From Knoellia sinensis KCTC 19936 (lineage in GTDB: Bacteria; Actinomycetota; Actinomycetes; Actinomycetales; Dermatophilaceae), in assembly GCF_000768705.1 (NCBI RefSeq), contig NZ_AVPJ01000007.1, positions 62,001-126,000 of the forward strand: 64,000 nt of DNA, written 5' to 3'. The notes under the pieces are model-generated. The model searched no databases. It was given only the letters and a program-made list of their open reading frames with translations, and was not told the DNA's origin. A program made the position numbers and the translations under genes. Each line of letters opens with the position of its first letter. Position 1 is the first letter of the stretch. Positions 9,338 through 17,708 of the stretch are shown here, one piece after another.

Positions 9338-11756
9338 TCTGACTCCTTCGATCGATCACCATGAGGTCGAGGAACCGGCGGCTCTTCCGGATCTCGGCGT
9401 GGAAGGTTTCGTAGATGGCCTGCTCCTCAGGTGTGAGCGTGGTCAACTTCTCGTGCATCTTCCGCAGCACGGCCTGCATCATGCCGACGTTGTACTCAAG
9501 GTTCTCCACCACCGGCCGGGTGGCGCTGAGTTCGGCGATGGCGATCTGGGCGCGCAGGTTCTTGATCTCCTGCTCGATCTCGGGGATGTAGGTGGGGTCG
9601 GGTCGGTAGTGGTTGCACGCACCGCACTGGAATCGGATGGGGCAGCTGCGTCCTCCGGCCTTGACGTTGGATGGTTCGACGCATCCACCCAGGATGGTGG
9701 CCACTTCGGTGCGTTCGTAGGCCTCCAGGTCGCGGACCGGGCGGCTGCGTCCGTGGGTGTCCACGCGCAGTTTGTTGAGCACCTCGATGGCTTCACGCTT
9801 TCGCTTGCGGCTGACGTGGAAGTAGCCGGTGGTGGTGTCCAGGCTGCGGTGGTCCATGAGTTCTTGAAGGATCACCGGATCGATGCCCGCGTCCGCGGCC
9901 AACTGGGCGTACGCGTGCCGGAACCCGTAGAGGACGAGCTGCTCGTCAAGGAAGGGATCGCCCGCTGCGTCAAGCCGGGCCAGGAGTTGAGGTAGTTCGT
10001 CTAGGCTGCTCGTCCACTTCCGGAACGCCTGCCCGAAGTAGCCGCTGGTGACTGGTCGCGTGAAGGTGGTTCGGACGGTCAGCATGGGGAACAGTGGCCC
10101 CGAGGGGTCAGGATTGGGGACCTTGGATCGCAGGAACTCCTGCCAATCGAGGATGATGTCGACAGTGCTCCGCCAGATGGGGAGCCTGCGACCGAGGCGC
10201 TTTCCCTTGCGGTTGTCCCAGATGAGCAGTCCGCCCTCGTCGTCGACGTCACGCAGGCAGTTGAACCGCAGTTCCGTGGCCTCGTAGGGCCGCCGGCCGG
10301 TGTCGCGCAGGACTTTGTAGATGGTTTGCCACAGGTGGCCGTAGTCGTCGTTGGTCCAGCCATCGGCGCGGTGGCTGCTGCGGAAGTTCGGCTTGAACGA
10401 GGCCAGGTTGTCGTCCAGGAAGGCGATCACGTCTTCGGGGATCGCGTCACCGGGCTCCTCGTACGGCTGGGTCTTGTTCTGCTTGCGCATCCGGTGCATC
10501 GGGTGGAACGCGAACCCCTCGGGTATCCCGGCCATGTATCCGGAAGTCCTGCAGTGCAGGAGCATCTGCTTGAGCCGTCCAGCCATGCGCGTGGCTTCGG
10601 TGTAGGACAGGCCGCGGACAGTTTCGAGGTCTTTCACGATGCGCGTCATGTGGCGGAGGTCGGCCTGGGTGCGATCGTCAAAGGCCGGGGTTGCCCGCAG
10701 CGAGGCCGAGGCCGCCTTGCATGCCCTCAGGTACTGCGTCACGTCCTCACGACGCGGCAGGGTGTCCGCGACGTAGCGCTTGCCCAGGTCGCGGAGCCAG
10801 AGGCAGTCCACGTCGCACCAGTCCCAGCCGGTGCGTGGGACAACTCGGCGTTCCTGCGATGACGGGAAGAGGAACTCTGCGTGAGGTGGCCAGACGTCGC
10901 CGGCCAGCACATCGGTGCCGGTGTAGCGGTCGTGCAGTTCCGCGACGTAGGGCCGGAGGTTGTCGACGCACTGCGCGGCCTTGTGAGGCAGGACGCTGGT
11001 GTCGACGTCCAAGAGGGATATGCAGGACTCGATGTGAGGCATGAGTTGTCGGATCAGGAACGGGGCCACGGCGAACTCGGCCAGGTCGCGACGTTGCAGG
11101 CCGTACAGAATCTCGGCCCGCAGTGTCTCTGAGCAGTACTCCAACGTGAAATGGTGCGCGGGAAGGACACGGCGAGCCTGTGAAGCGAAGATGCGCGGCT
11201 CGACATCGAGGCTGCGTGCCTCGGCGTGATGGGTCCGGCACAGCTCCGTGTTGCCCGCAGTTCGCTGCTTCACGCATCCGGCGACATCGCATTCGCCCAA
11301 CGCGGGCAACGGGGTCTGCGACATCGCCCACGCAATGATTGCATCGTCGGACCACTTTGTGCCGCCGACCTTGTGGAGGGCGCTGTAATGGCGGCGACAG
11401 AGCCCATGCACGCAACGGACCCGTTCGCATCCCGGGACTCGCCCCTGCCCGCACACGGCGTCGTCCAAGGGCTTGGCGACCGGCGTTTCACCGCGGGAGA
11501 CTGCATTGCGGCAGCGAGCACAGTGGCCCTTCTTGACGATGGCGGCCGTGTCGCATCCGGGGGTCATACATCCGTACGCGATCGTCCTCGGGTTCGTTTG
11601 GTCACTGGCGAAGATGTGCGTTTCTTCGTGCCACTCGCTCGGTCTCCACCCGTCGTCGAGGTGGCGGGTGACGAACGCCGTCCAGGTCTCGCCGGGTTGC
11701 GGAGTTGGTGTCGCCAGGACTCTCAGTGCACCCCCACCACCGGAAGGCCGTGCCAT
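9330..11756 (-). CDS. TnpB-like large tyrosine recombinase
   Basis: The protein has 808 residues. The start was chosen at the ATG that overlaps the upstream stop codon (TGATG at 11754-11758). Earlier in-frame codons belong to the neighbour's frame. Cys-rich segments at about residues 63-120 and 156-174 look like small zinc-binding modules. The C-terminal recombinase domain shows Arg488 (DTGRRPYEATEL), Arg613-His614 (LYGFRHAY), His636 (LMDHRSL) and the nucleophile Tyr645 (TGYFHV). A second Cys cluster follows (Cys692, 705, 711, 714) and then a helical tail. The usual His two residues before box II is Tyr610. Together with TnpA-like it would catalyse excision and integration. Confidence 0.9.
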   Translation of the reverse strand: MARPSGGGGALRVLATPTPQPGETWTAFVTRHLDDGWRPSEWHEETHIFASDQTNPRTIAYGCMTPGCDTAAIVKKGHCARCRNAVSRGETPVAKPLDDAVCGQGRVPGCERVRCVHGLCRRHYSALHKVGGTKWSDDAIIAWAMSQTPLPALGECDVAGCVKQRTAGNTELCRTHHAEARSLDVEPRIFASQARRVLPAHHFTLEYCSETLRAEILYGLQRRDLAEFAVAPFLIRQLMPHIESCISLLDVDTSVLPHKAAQCVDNLRPYVAELHDRYTGTDVLAGDVWPPHAEFLFPSSQERRVVPRTGWDWCDVDCLWLRDLGKRYVADTLPRREDVTQYLRACKAASASLRATPAFDDRTQADLRHMTRIVKDLETVRGLSYTEATRMAGRLKQMLLHCRTSGYMAGIPEGFAFHPMHRMRKQNKTQPYEEPGDAIPEDVIAFLDDNLASFKPNFRSSHRADGWTNDDYGHLWQTIYKVLRDTGRRPYEATELRFNCLRDVDDEGGLLIWDNRKGKRLGRRLPIWRSTVDIILDWQEFLRSKVPNPDPSGPLFPMLTVRTTFTRPVTSGYFGQAFRKWTSSLDELPQLLARLDAAGDPFLDEQLVLYGFRHAYAQLAADAGIDPVILQELMDHRSLDTTTGYFHVSRKRKREAIEVLNKLRVDTHGRSRPVRDLEAYERTEVATILGGCVEPSNVKAGGRSCPIRFQCGACNHYRPDPTYIPEIEQEIKNLRAQIAIAELSATRPVVENLEYNVGMMQAVLRKMHEKLTTLTPEEQAIYETFHAEIRKSRRFLDLMVIDRRSQNA

Positions 11757-12889
11757 CAGCGGGTCCTCGACCGGGCTGCCTGCAGGGCCGTGAGTGCTTC
11801 GCGCTTCCCCGCATCTGAGGTGTGCCGGTACACGGCCGTGGAGGCCAGGCTCGCGTGGCCCGCGAGCTCTGCCACCGTGGCGATGTCGACGCCTCCGTCC
11901 ATGAGGTCGGTGACGTAGGTGTGCCGAAGCATGTGCGGACGGAACTCGACGCCCGACTTTCGCGCCAACCGATCGAAGCACCGTTTCGCGTTGCGGTAGC
12001 GCAGCGGCGAGGTCCGGTTCTGGGTGAAGTACAGGTTGATGAACACGAACTCCGAGCAGTCATCGGGCACCAGTACGTGCCGTTCAAACTGATAGACGCG
12101 GTAGGCGTCGACGACCTCATCGGTGACGGGCACTGCCCGAGGGTGGACACTTTTCGCCCATGCCCCGTTCTCGTTCCGCCGTCGAAGCACGTGCACGTGC
12201 GGGCCGCAGATGCGACACCCCAAGCTGGTCGAATCGCTGAGGAAGTGCATGTCGCCTCGATGCAACCCGATCGCCTCACCGATCCGGACACCCGTATCGA
12301 GCATGAGCTGCACGAGGAGGTCATCACGGGCAGTCCTCGAGGCCCTGAAGACCTGGTCCAGCTCACGGCTCGACAGCGCCTCTGGTGGTCGCCGCGGGTT
12401 GCTCACTCTCAGCGCGCTCGACCTCCCGTTCCGCCGCCGGAACTGGCCCTGCTCGCCCTCGAGCTGCCCAGGACGGAGGTAGTCGATGAACGTGGAGTCA
12501 GTGCTCAGCCGCGCGAACACCGCGGCCCCCATGAGGCCGCTCGACGCCGCGTACTGCAGGAAACTGTGGATCGCCGTGAACATCAGGGACACCGTTCCCG
12601 GGGCGGGAGGCCGACCGTAGCGCGTCGGCGATGACTCAACGAGGTGCCTGAGCAGGACGAGCTGCCGCAGACTGGCCTTGGCCCAATCGATGCCCGAGTC
12701 GTGGCAGTAGTTCAAGAACATGGCCACGTACGGCACATACGACTTGAGGGTGTTCTCAGATCTTCCCGCCGCCTCGAGCGCCACGACCCAGTCCCGCGCC
12801 GGCACGAACACGCGCAGATCCGAATCCAGGACGAGCCACGTGTCAGCAGCCCCCGACCTGCGGGCCCTCTCCACGACATACGGCGGCAC
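11756..12889 (-). CDS. TnpA-like tyrosine recombinase
   Basis: This 377-residue site-specific recombinase has an N-terminal SAM-like core-binding domain (about residues 30-135) and a catalytic domain from about 170. Active-site residues are visible: Arg202 (TGVRIGEAIGL), His319-x-x-Arg322 (RPHMLRHTYV), His345 (LAGHASL) and Tyr354 (STAVYRHT). It starts with GTG about 95 bases from the right inverted repeat. It is first in an overlapping operon with the TnpB-like and TnpC-like genes, an order typical of Tn554-family elements. Confidence 0.9.
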   Translation of the reverse strand: MPPYVVERARRSGAADTWLVLDSDLRVFVPARDWVVALEAAGRSENTLKSYVPYVAMFLNYCHDSGIDWAKASLRQLVLLRHLVESSPTRYGRPPAPGTVSLMFTAIHSFLQYAASSGLMGAAVFARLSTDSTFIDYLRPGQLEGEQGQFRRRNGRSSALRVSNPRRPPEALSSRELDQVFRASRTARDDLLVQLMLDTGVRIGEAIGLHRGDMHFLSDSTSLGCRICGPHVHVLRRRNENGAWAKSVHPRAVPVTDEVVDAYRVYQFERHVLVPDDCSEFVFINLYFTQNRTSPLRYRNAKRCFDRLARKSGVEFRPHMLRHTYVTDLMDGGVDIATVAELAGHASLASTAVYRHTSDAGKREALTALQAARSRTR

Positions 12890-12983
12890 TCCGTGACGGT
12901 AACCCGTGCCTCAAGACGTCCAGACTATTTCGAGCCACGGCGTGTCCGGCTCCAGGCTCTCACGTCAATCAAGGCTCCCGGTC

Positions 12984-12994
12984 CATTCAGATAA
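12984..12994 (-). repeat. Right terminal inverted repeat of the element
   Basis: The minus strand reads TTATCTGAATG, matching the left end (775-785) at 10 of 11 positions. It abuts the 6-bp core at 12995-13000, beyond which pirin codons resume. Confidence 0.75.
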
Positions 12995-13235
12995 GCCACG
13001 GCGTGCCCTTGGGCTCGCCCGGCGCGTATTCCACCTCACCCATCTGGTCCATGTGGATGAAGGGGTCGAGGGCAGCGAGGTCGACGCCGGCGAAGGCCCG
13101 GCGGACGGGGAAGCCCTCCCCCTCGAAGCCCTGCGGCGCCGTCGTCACGCCGCTGACCGGTCTGGTGACCGCGTCGGCGCGAGGCTCCGCGACGCGGGGC
13201 AGCGCGAGGATGTTCTCGACAGTCACTGCTGGCAT
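12987..13235 (-). pseudogene. Pirin-family protein, N-terminal fragment (split by mobile element)
   Basis: The first 80 residues read as a pirin N-terminus. They include GFEGEGFPVRRAFAG, DPFIHMDQMGEVEY and GEPKGTPW, the segment that normally runs straight into HPHRGFETVTY. After GTPW the frame enters the element, adds two codons and stops at 12987. The start ATG (13233-13235) has GGGAG seven bases upstream. The missing 244 residues lie at 35-774, 12.2 kb away on the same strand. The fragment is therefore the promoter-proximal half of the interrupted gene and cannot form either complete cupin barrel. Confidence 0.9.
12995..13000. other. Right junction core of the integrated element (6 bp)
   Basis: The plus strand reads GCCACG (CGTGGC in the pirin sense). 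With pirin flanks on both sides this core gives TGG CAC CCG CAC, coding W-H-P-H as expected for the family. It is therefore taken as the native target core. The other junction has TCCACG. Confidence 0.75.
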
Positions 13236-13339
13236 GACAGCTCCCTCGCGCGGTCGTCGCCGGATGCGGCGGCTCACCTCTGGCCGAACCTAGTTGAAGC
13301 CTTCACGAGCCCACAAGACCCCGGCCCCAGTGGCGCAGG

Positions 13340-14461
13340 TCAGCGGGGGGAGGTCACGCTGGCGCGGTCGGTGGAGGCAATGGTCGCCGATCCGACGACA
13401 CGCGTCCCGTCGTAGAGCACGACCGACTGGCCCGGAGCGACGCCACGGATGCGCGAGTCGAGCCGCACGTGCACCACCTCGGGGTCGTGTTCGTCGACCC
13501 AGGCCTTCGCGGGGTACTCCTCACCATGGGCCCGCACCTGCGCTCCGACGCGCACCTCACCGACCGGCGCGGCGCCGCACCAGCGCGCGTGGTCGGCCTC
13601 GATGACGTCGACCCCGAGCAGGTCCTGGGTGCCGATGAGCACGCGGTTGGTCGACGCCTCGACACCCACGACATAGCGCGGTTCGGCGTCGAGCGACGAC
13701 CGGTCGAGCCCGAGGCCACGGCGCTGGCCGACCGTGAAGCCATAGGACCCCCGGTGCTCACCCACCACCTCGCCCGACACGGCGTCGACCATCTCGCCGG
13801 GCTGCTCCCCCAGTCGCGACGTGAGCCAACCGCGGGTGTCGCCGTCGGCGATGAAGCAGATGTCGTAGGAGTCCGGCTTCTTGGCCACGGAGAAGCCGCG
13901 AGCGGCAGCCTCCTCGCGGATCCGGGGCTTCGTCGTGTCGCCGAGCGGGAAGAACGCCCGCGCCAGCTGCTCGTCGTCGAGGACGCCCAGCACATAGGAC
14001 TGGTCCTTGGCAGCGTCCACTGCCCGGTGCAGCTCCCGCACCACCTCGCCGTCGGCGCCATCGCGCTCGACGATCTGCGCATAGTGACCCGTCGCGACCG
14101 CGTCGAACCCCAGCGCGAGCGCCCTGTCCAGCAGCGCCGCGAACTTGATCGACTCGTTGCAGCGCAGGCACGGGTTGGGCGTGCGCCCGGCTTGGTACTC
14201 CGCCACGAAGTCCTCCATGACGTCGCGCTGGAAGCGCTCGGCCATGTCCCAGACATAGAACGGGATCCCCAGCCGGTCGGCCACACGCCGCGCGTCTCCG
14301 GCGTCCTCGATGGTGCAGCACCCACGTGCCGACTCGCGCAGCGTGGCCGCCGAGCGCGACAGCGCCAGGTGCACGCCGACGACCTCGTGCCCGGCGTCGA
14401 GCATCCGGGCGGCCGCGACAGCCGAGTCCACTCCGCCGCTCATGGCAGCGACGACACGCAT
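13340..14461 (-). CDS. mnmA: tRNA-specific 2-thiouridylase MnmA
   Basis: The enzyme activates U34 of tRNAs for Lys, Glu and Gln with ATP and inserts sulfur. The PP-loop MSGGVDS is at residues 7-13. The two catalytic cysteines are Cys98 (NPCLRC) and Cys202 (DICFIADGD). The 373-residue length is normal. The ATG at 14459-14461 overlaps the stop of the upstream cysteine desulfurase (TGATG), so the sulfur donor and acceptor are translated together. An upstream extension of the frame carries no family similarity. Confidence 0.96.
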   Translation of the reverse strand: MRVVAAMSGGVDSAVAAARMLDAGHEVVGVHLALSRSAATLRESARGCCTIEDAGDARRVADRLGIPFYVWDMAERFQRDVMEDFVAEYQAGRTPNPCLRCNESIKFAALLDRALALGFDAVATGHYAQIVERDGADGEVVRELHRAVDAAKDQSYVLGVLDDEQLARAFFPLGDTTKPRIREEAAARGFSVAKKPDSYDICFIADGDTRGWLTSRLGEQPGEMVDAVSGEVVGEHRGSYGFTVGQRRGLGLDRSSLDAEPRYVVGVEASTNRVLIGTQDLLGVDVIEADHARWCGAAPVGEVRVGAQVRAHGEEYPAKAWVDEHDPEVVHVRLDSRIRGVAPGQSVVLYDGTRVVGSATIASTDRASVTSPR

Positions 14462-15639
14462 CAGGCTGCCCCGCTCGCACGTCGAGCCCGCTCGACGACG
14501 CCGGGGAGGGCGCCGAGGAACGCAGCGACATCCGCCTCTGTCGACGTGTGCCCCAGTGACAGCCGAAGGGCCCCGCGCGCCTCGGCCTCCGGGTAGCCCA
14601 TCGCCAGGAGCACATGGCTCGGCTGCGGCACCCCGGCCTGGCACGCAGACCCGGTCGAGCATTCGACGCCGGCAGCGTCGAGGAGATAGAGCAGCGAGTC
14701 GCCTTCGCATCCCGGAACGAGCAGGTGGGCGTTGCCCGGAAGCCGACCCGCCGCATCACCCTCGGACCAGGACCCGCTCACGGAGATGCCCAGACCGAGC
14801 CCGAGCGCCCCGAGGATGAGGCGGTCGCGCAGGGCCGTGAGCCGCGCGGCGTGCGCTTCACGCTCGCCGACCGCTTCGACCAGGGCCACGGCGAACGCCC
14901 GTATGCCGGCCGCGTCCAGGGTCCCCGACCGCACCTGCCGCTCCTGCCCCCCTCCGTGGACGAGAGGCACGAGTCGCGCGTCGCGTCGCGCGAGCAGGGC
15001 CCCGACGCCGACGGGACCGCCGACCTTGTGGGCCGACACGGTCATGAGGTCGGCACCGCTGGCGGCGAAGTCGACGGGCACCTGACCGACGCCCTGGACG
15101 GCGTCGGTGTGGAACGGCACGCCGTGCTCTCGGGCCACGGCGGCGAGTTCGGCCACGGGCTGCACCGTGCCCACTTCGTTGTTGGCCCACATGACACTCA
15201 CGACGGCCACGTCGAGGTCGGGCGTGAGCGCCGCGCGCAGGTCGTCGACCGCCATGTGTCCGTCACGGTCGGGCTCGAGCCAGGTGACCTCGGCCCCCTG
15301 ACGCTTCACGAGGTACTCGACCGGGTCGAGGACGGCGTGGTGTTCGATGCCGCTCACGACGAGTCGGGAGGCGCCCACGGAGTGGAGGCGGGCGGCATAC
15401 GTGCCCTTGATCGCGAGGTTGTCGGCCTCGGTGCCGCCAGACGTGAAGACGACCTCGGACGGCCGCGCGCCGAGCGCTCCGGCGATCTGTTCGCGTGATT
15501 CCTCCACGACGGCCCTGGCAGCACGGCCGGAGGTGTGGAGCGACGACGGGTTGCCGCCCCGCTCACTCTGCTCGATCCACGCAACTCGAGCAGACGCCCG
15601 CATCGGGGTCGTCGCTGCATGGTCCAGATACACACTCAC
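14461..15639 (-). CDS. iscS: Cysteine desulfurase (NifS/IscS-like)
   Basis: This 392-residue PLP enzyme takes sulfur from cysteine to give a persulfide for sulfur-transfer reactions. The PLP lysine is Lys205 ([11 protein letters not shown]) and the cofactor-binding HTDAVQG is at 177-183. The catalytic cysteine lies in [10 protein letters not shown] (Cys333 by position, with Cys327 nearby). The next gene, mnmA, overlaps its stop codon, so tRNA thiolation is the likeliest direct use. The iscS name follows the mycobacterial arrangement and is a family-level assignment. The start has an inverted-repeat region upstream. Confidence 0.94.
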   Translation of the reverse strand: MSVYLDHAATTPMRASARVAWIEQSERGGNPSSLHTSGRAARAVVEESREQIAGALGARPSEVVFTSGGTEADNLAIKGTYAARLHSVGASRLVVSGIEHHAVLDPVEYLVKRQGAEVTWLEPDRDGHMAVDDLRAALTPDLDVAVVSVMWANNEVGTVQPVAELAAVAREHGVPFHTDAVQGVGQVPVDFAASGADLMTVSAHKVGGPVGVGALLARRDARLVPLVHGGGQERQVRSGTLDAAGIRAFAVALVEAVGEREAHAARLTALRDRLILGALGLGLGISVSGSWSEGDAAGRLPGNAHLLVPGCEGDSLLYLLDAAGVECSTGSACQAGVPQPSHVLLAMGYPEAEARGALRLSLGHTSTEADVAAFLGALPGVVERARRASGAA

Positions 15640-15668
15640 CGGACAATCCTACGTTCGCCAAACAGAAA

Positions 15669-15742
15669 CGACTTATTGCCCGTTCGGCCACCATCGCGCG
15701 CGGCGCACCGCCGCTGGGACTGGCCGAACGGGCAATAAGTCG
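15669..15742. terminator. Long perfect inverted repeat between etfA and the desulfurase gene
   Basis: Perfect 22-bp arms at 15669-15690 and 15721-15742 enclose a 30-bp loop. Each arm begins CGACTTATTGCCC and ends GGCCA. It follows the etfA stop and precedes the desulfurase start, both on the minus strand, so it could terminate the etfBA transcript. There is no clear U-run. Related palindromes with the same outer motif occur at 34802-34878 and 46376-46449. Confidence 0.6.
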
Positions 15743-15745
15743 AAC

Positions 15746-16702
15746 TCAGGCCTTGGCCTTCTTGACGGCTTCGGTCGCCTGCGGCAGGACGGTGAAGAGG
15801 TCACCGACGACGCCGAAGTCGACGAGCTCGAAGATCGGGGCCTCCTCGTCCTTGTTGATCGCGATGATCGTCTTGGACGTCTGCATGCCGGCGCGGTGCT
15901 GGATGGCACCGGAGATGCCCGCGGCCACGTAGAGCTGCGGCGAGACCTGTTTGCCGGTCTGGCCGACCTGGTTGCTGTGCGGGTACCAACCAGCGTCGAC
16001 GGCGGCGCGCGAGGCACCGACTGCGGCGCCGAGGCTGTCGGCGAACTCCTCGACCGGGCCGAAGTCACCGCCGGTGCCACGGCCACCGGAGACGACGATC
16101 GACGCCTCGGTGAGCTCGGGACGGCCGGTGGCAGCCTTGGGCTTGGACTCGGTGATCTTCGCGGCCTTGGCAGCGTCCGAGAGGGTGACCTCAATCTTCT
16201 CGACCGCGCCGGCAGCGGGGGCCGGCTCGATCGGGACAGAGTTCGGCTTCACCGCGACGATCGCGGCACCCTTGGTCACGGTCGCCTTGACCGTGTAGGA
16301 ACCGGCGAAGACGGACTGCGTCGTCTCCACGCCCTCGGCGCCCGCGACCACGTCGACGGCGTCGGTGATGACACCGGACTCGGTGCGGACGGCGAGACGG
16401 GCGGCGATCTCCTTGCCGGCCGAGTTGCTCGGGATGAGCACGGCAAGCGGAGAGGTCTTCTCGACGACCGACGCGAGGATCTCGGCCTGGGGGGCGACGA
16501 GGTACTCGAGCGCGTCGGGGGCGTCGTAGACGTAGACCTTGTGGGCGCCGTACTTGGCGAGCGTGACCTGCGCCGTCTCGGCATTGGGGCCGATGAAGAC
16601 GGCGGAGGGCTCGCCGAGGCGGCGGGCGATCGTCAGCAGCTCGGCGGTCGCCTTGCGGATCTTGCCGCCGGCGTGGTCGACGAGGACGAGAACTTCAGCC
16701 AT
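15746..16702 (-). CDS. etfA: Electron transfer flavoprotein alpha subunit
   Basis: EtfA (318 residues) binds FAD and, with EtfB, carries electrons from acyl-CoA and related dehydrogenases to the respiratory chain. The C-terminal FAD domain is clear: [10 protein letters not shown], then [31 protein letters not shown] and [12 protein letters not shown]. The start ATG has a GAGGAG site and lies 13 bases after the etfB stop, so the two form an operon. The enoyl-CoA hydratase gene nearby fits a fatty-acid oxidation context. Confidence 0.96.
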   Translation of the reverse strand: MAEVLVLVDHAGGKIRKATAELLTIARRLGEPSAVFIGPNAETAQVTLAKYGAHKVYVYDAPDALEYLVAPQAEILASVVEKTSPLAVLIPSNSAGKEIAARLAVRTESGVITDAVDVVAGAEGVETTQSVFAGSYTVKATVTKGAAIVAVKPNSVPIEPAPAAGAVEKIEVTLSDAAKAAKITESKPKAATGRPELTEASIVVSGGRGTGGDFGPVEEFADSLGAAVGASRAAVDAGWYPHSNQVGQTGKQVSPQLYVAAGISGAIQHRAGMQTSKTIIAINKDEEAPIFELVDFGVVGDLFTVLPQATEAVKKAKA

Positions 16703-16715
16703 GGGTGATTTCTCC

Positions 16716-17507
16716 TCAGAGGAACTTCTGGGCGGACAGGAACTCGGCGAGCTTGGTGCCACCGTCGCCCTCGTCGGTGACGATCTGGCCCTGCTCACGC
16801 GGGGGACGCTTGGCGAACGACGTCACCTTGGTCCACGCGGCGTCAAGGCCGACCTGGCCGGCGTCGACGCCCAGGTCCGCGAGGGTCCACGTGTCAACGG
16901 GCTTCTTCTTCGCGGCCATGATCCCCTTGAAGGAGGGGTAGCGCGGCTCATTGATCTGGTCGGTGACCGAGACGAGCGCGGGCAGGCTGGAGACGATCGT
17001 CTCGGAAGCGGCGTCGCCGTCGCGGCGGATCGTCACCGACTCGCCCTCGAGCGTCAGCTCGGAGGCGTAGGTGACCTGCGGCAGGCCGAGGCGCTCGGCG
17101 ACCATCGCGGGAACGACACCCATGACGCCGTCCGTGGACGACATGCCCATGAGGACGAGATCGGGGTTGCTGCCACCCGCGGCCTTCTTGATGGCCTCGG
17201 CGAGGATGAGTGAGGTCGCGGCGGCGTCGGAGCCGTGGATGGCCTCGTCGCTCACGTGGACGGCCTTGTCGGCACCCATCTGGAGAGCCTTCTTGACCGC
17301 GTCGACAGCCTGGTCGGGGCCGACGGTGACGACGGTGACCTCGCCCTCGCCGGACTCGGCAAGCTTGAGCGCCTCCTCGACGGCGTACTCGTCGATCTCC
17401 GACAGGAGACCCTCGACGCCCTCACGGTCCGTCGTGTTGTCGGCCTCGTTGAAGGTGCGGTCGGACTGTGCGTCGGGCACGTACTTGACGCAGACGACGA
17501 TGTTCAT
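16716..17507 (-). CDS. etfB: Electron transfer flavoprotein beta subunit
   Basis: EtfB (263 residues) is the partner of EtfA and binds AMP. It opens MNIVVCVKYVPDAQ and carries the family signature region with DEYAVEEALKL, VGPDQAVDAVKKALQMG and SSTDGVMGVVPAMVAE. The ATG at 17505-17507 begins the conserved N-terminus. The 18 in-frame codons upstream show no similarity. It is first in the etfBA operon. An inverted repeat at 17591-17628 lies in its upstream region. Confidence 0.96.
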   Translation of the reverse strand: MNIVVCVKYVPDAQSDRTFNEADNTTDREGVEGLLSEIDEYAVEEALKLAESGEGEVTVVTVGPDQAVDAVKKALQMGADKAVHVSDEAIHGSDAAATSLILAEAIKKAAGGSNPDLVLMGMSSTDGVMGVVPAMVAERLGLPQVTYASELTLEGESVTIRRDGDAASETIVSSLPALVSVTDQINEPRYPSFKGIMAAKKKPVDTWTLADLGVDAGQVGLDAAWTKVTSFAKRPPREQGQIVTDEGDGGTKLAEFLSAQKFL

Positions 17508-17590
17508 GCGTGCCTCGTCCTCTTCTCGGGGTTGGTTTCGGTGGGCTTGACGCCCTTCCACGAGCGTATGCCGGGTGCTCCCCGTCGCGA

Positions 17591-17628
17591 TAATCCTTCG
17601 GGCGTGATGGTGGGCACAGAAAGGATTA
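17591..17628. promoter_or_regulatory. Inverted repeat TAATCCTT...AAGGATTA, possible operator
   Basis: Perfect 8-bp arms at 17591-17598 and 17621-17628 lie in the 200-base gap between the divergent etfB and HAD-like genes. This AT-rich inverted pair in a GC-rich gap could bind a dimeric regulator. No regulator gene is adjacent. Confidence 0.35.
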
Positions 17629-17708
17629 CCGCTGTGCTCCGGCCCACACGCGGCGGCAGGTGAGAGACCATCAAAGGGACGTCAAGAAGTGGCGCTGGGA
17701 GGTGCGTT

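Larger units (their letters stand above)
775..12994. mobile_element. Tn554-like site-specific transposon carrying an RHS toxin module, inserted in a pirin gene
   Basis: The element is about 12.2 kb. Its ends are inverted copies: TTATCTGCATG at 775-785 and the reverse complement of TTATCTGAATG at 12984-12994, 10 of 11 matching. It carries two tyrosine recombinases and a small helper gene as an overlapping operon on the minus strand. A large RHS-repeat secreted protein and a small membrane protein lie on the plus strand. Both flanks are pieces of one pirin gene in the same frame, with nothing missing. Tn554-family elements are known to use TnpA, TnpB and TnpC and to insert site-specifically without target duplication, and this element matches that pattern. 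Both gene halves remain open, so the insertion looks recent. Confidence 0.85.

Noticed and set aside
12933-13005. AGCCACGGCGTG repeat as a target-site duplication
   Set aside because: A target duplication would flank both ends of the element, but the left end does not carry this sequence. Tyrosine-recombinase elements do not make such duplications either.
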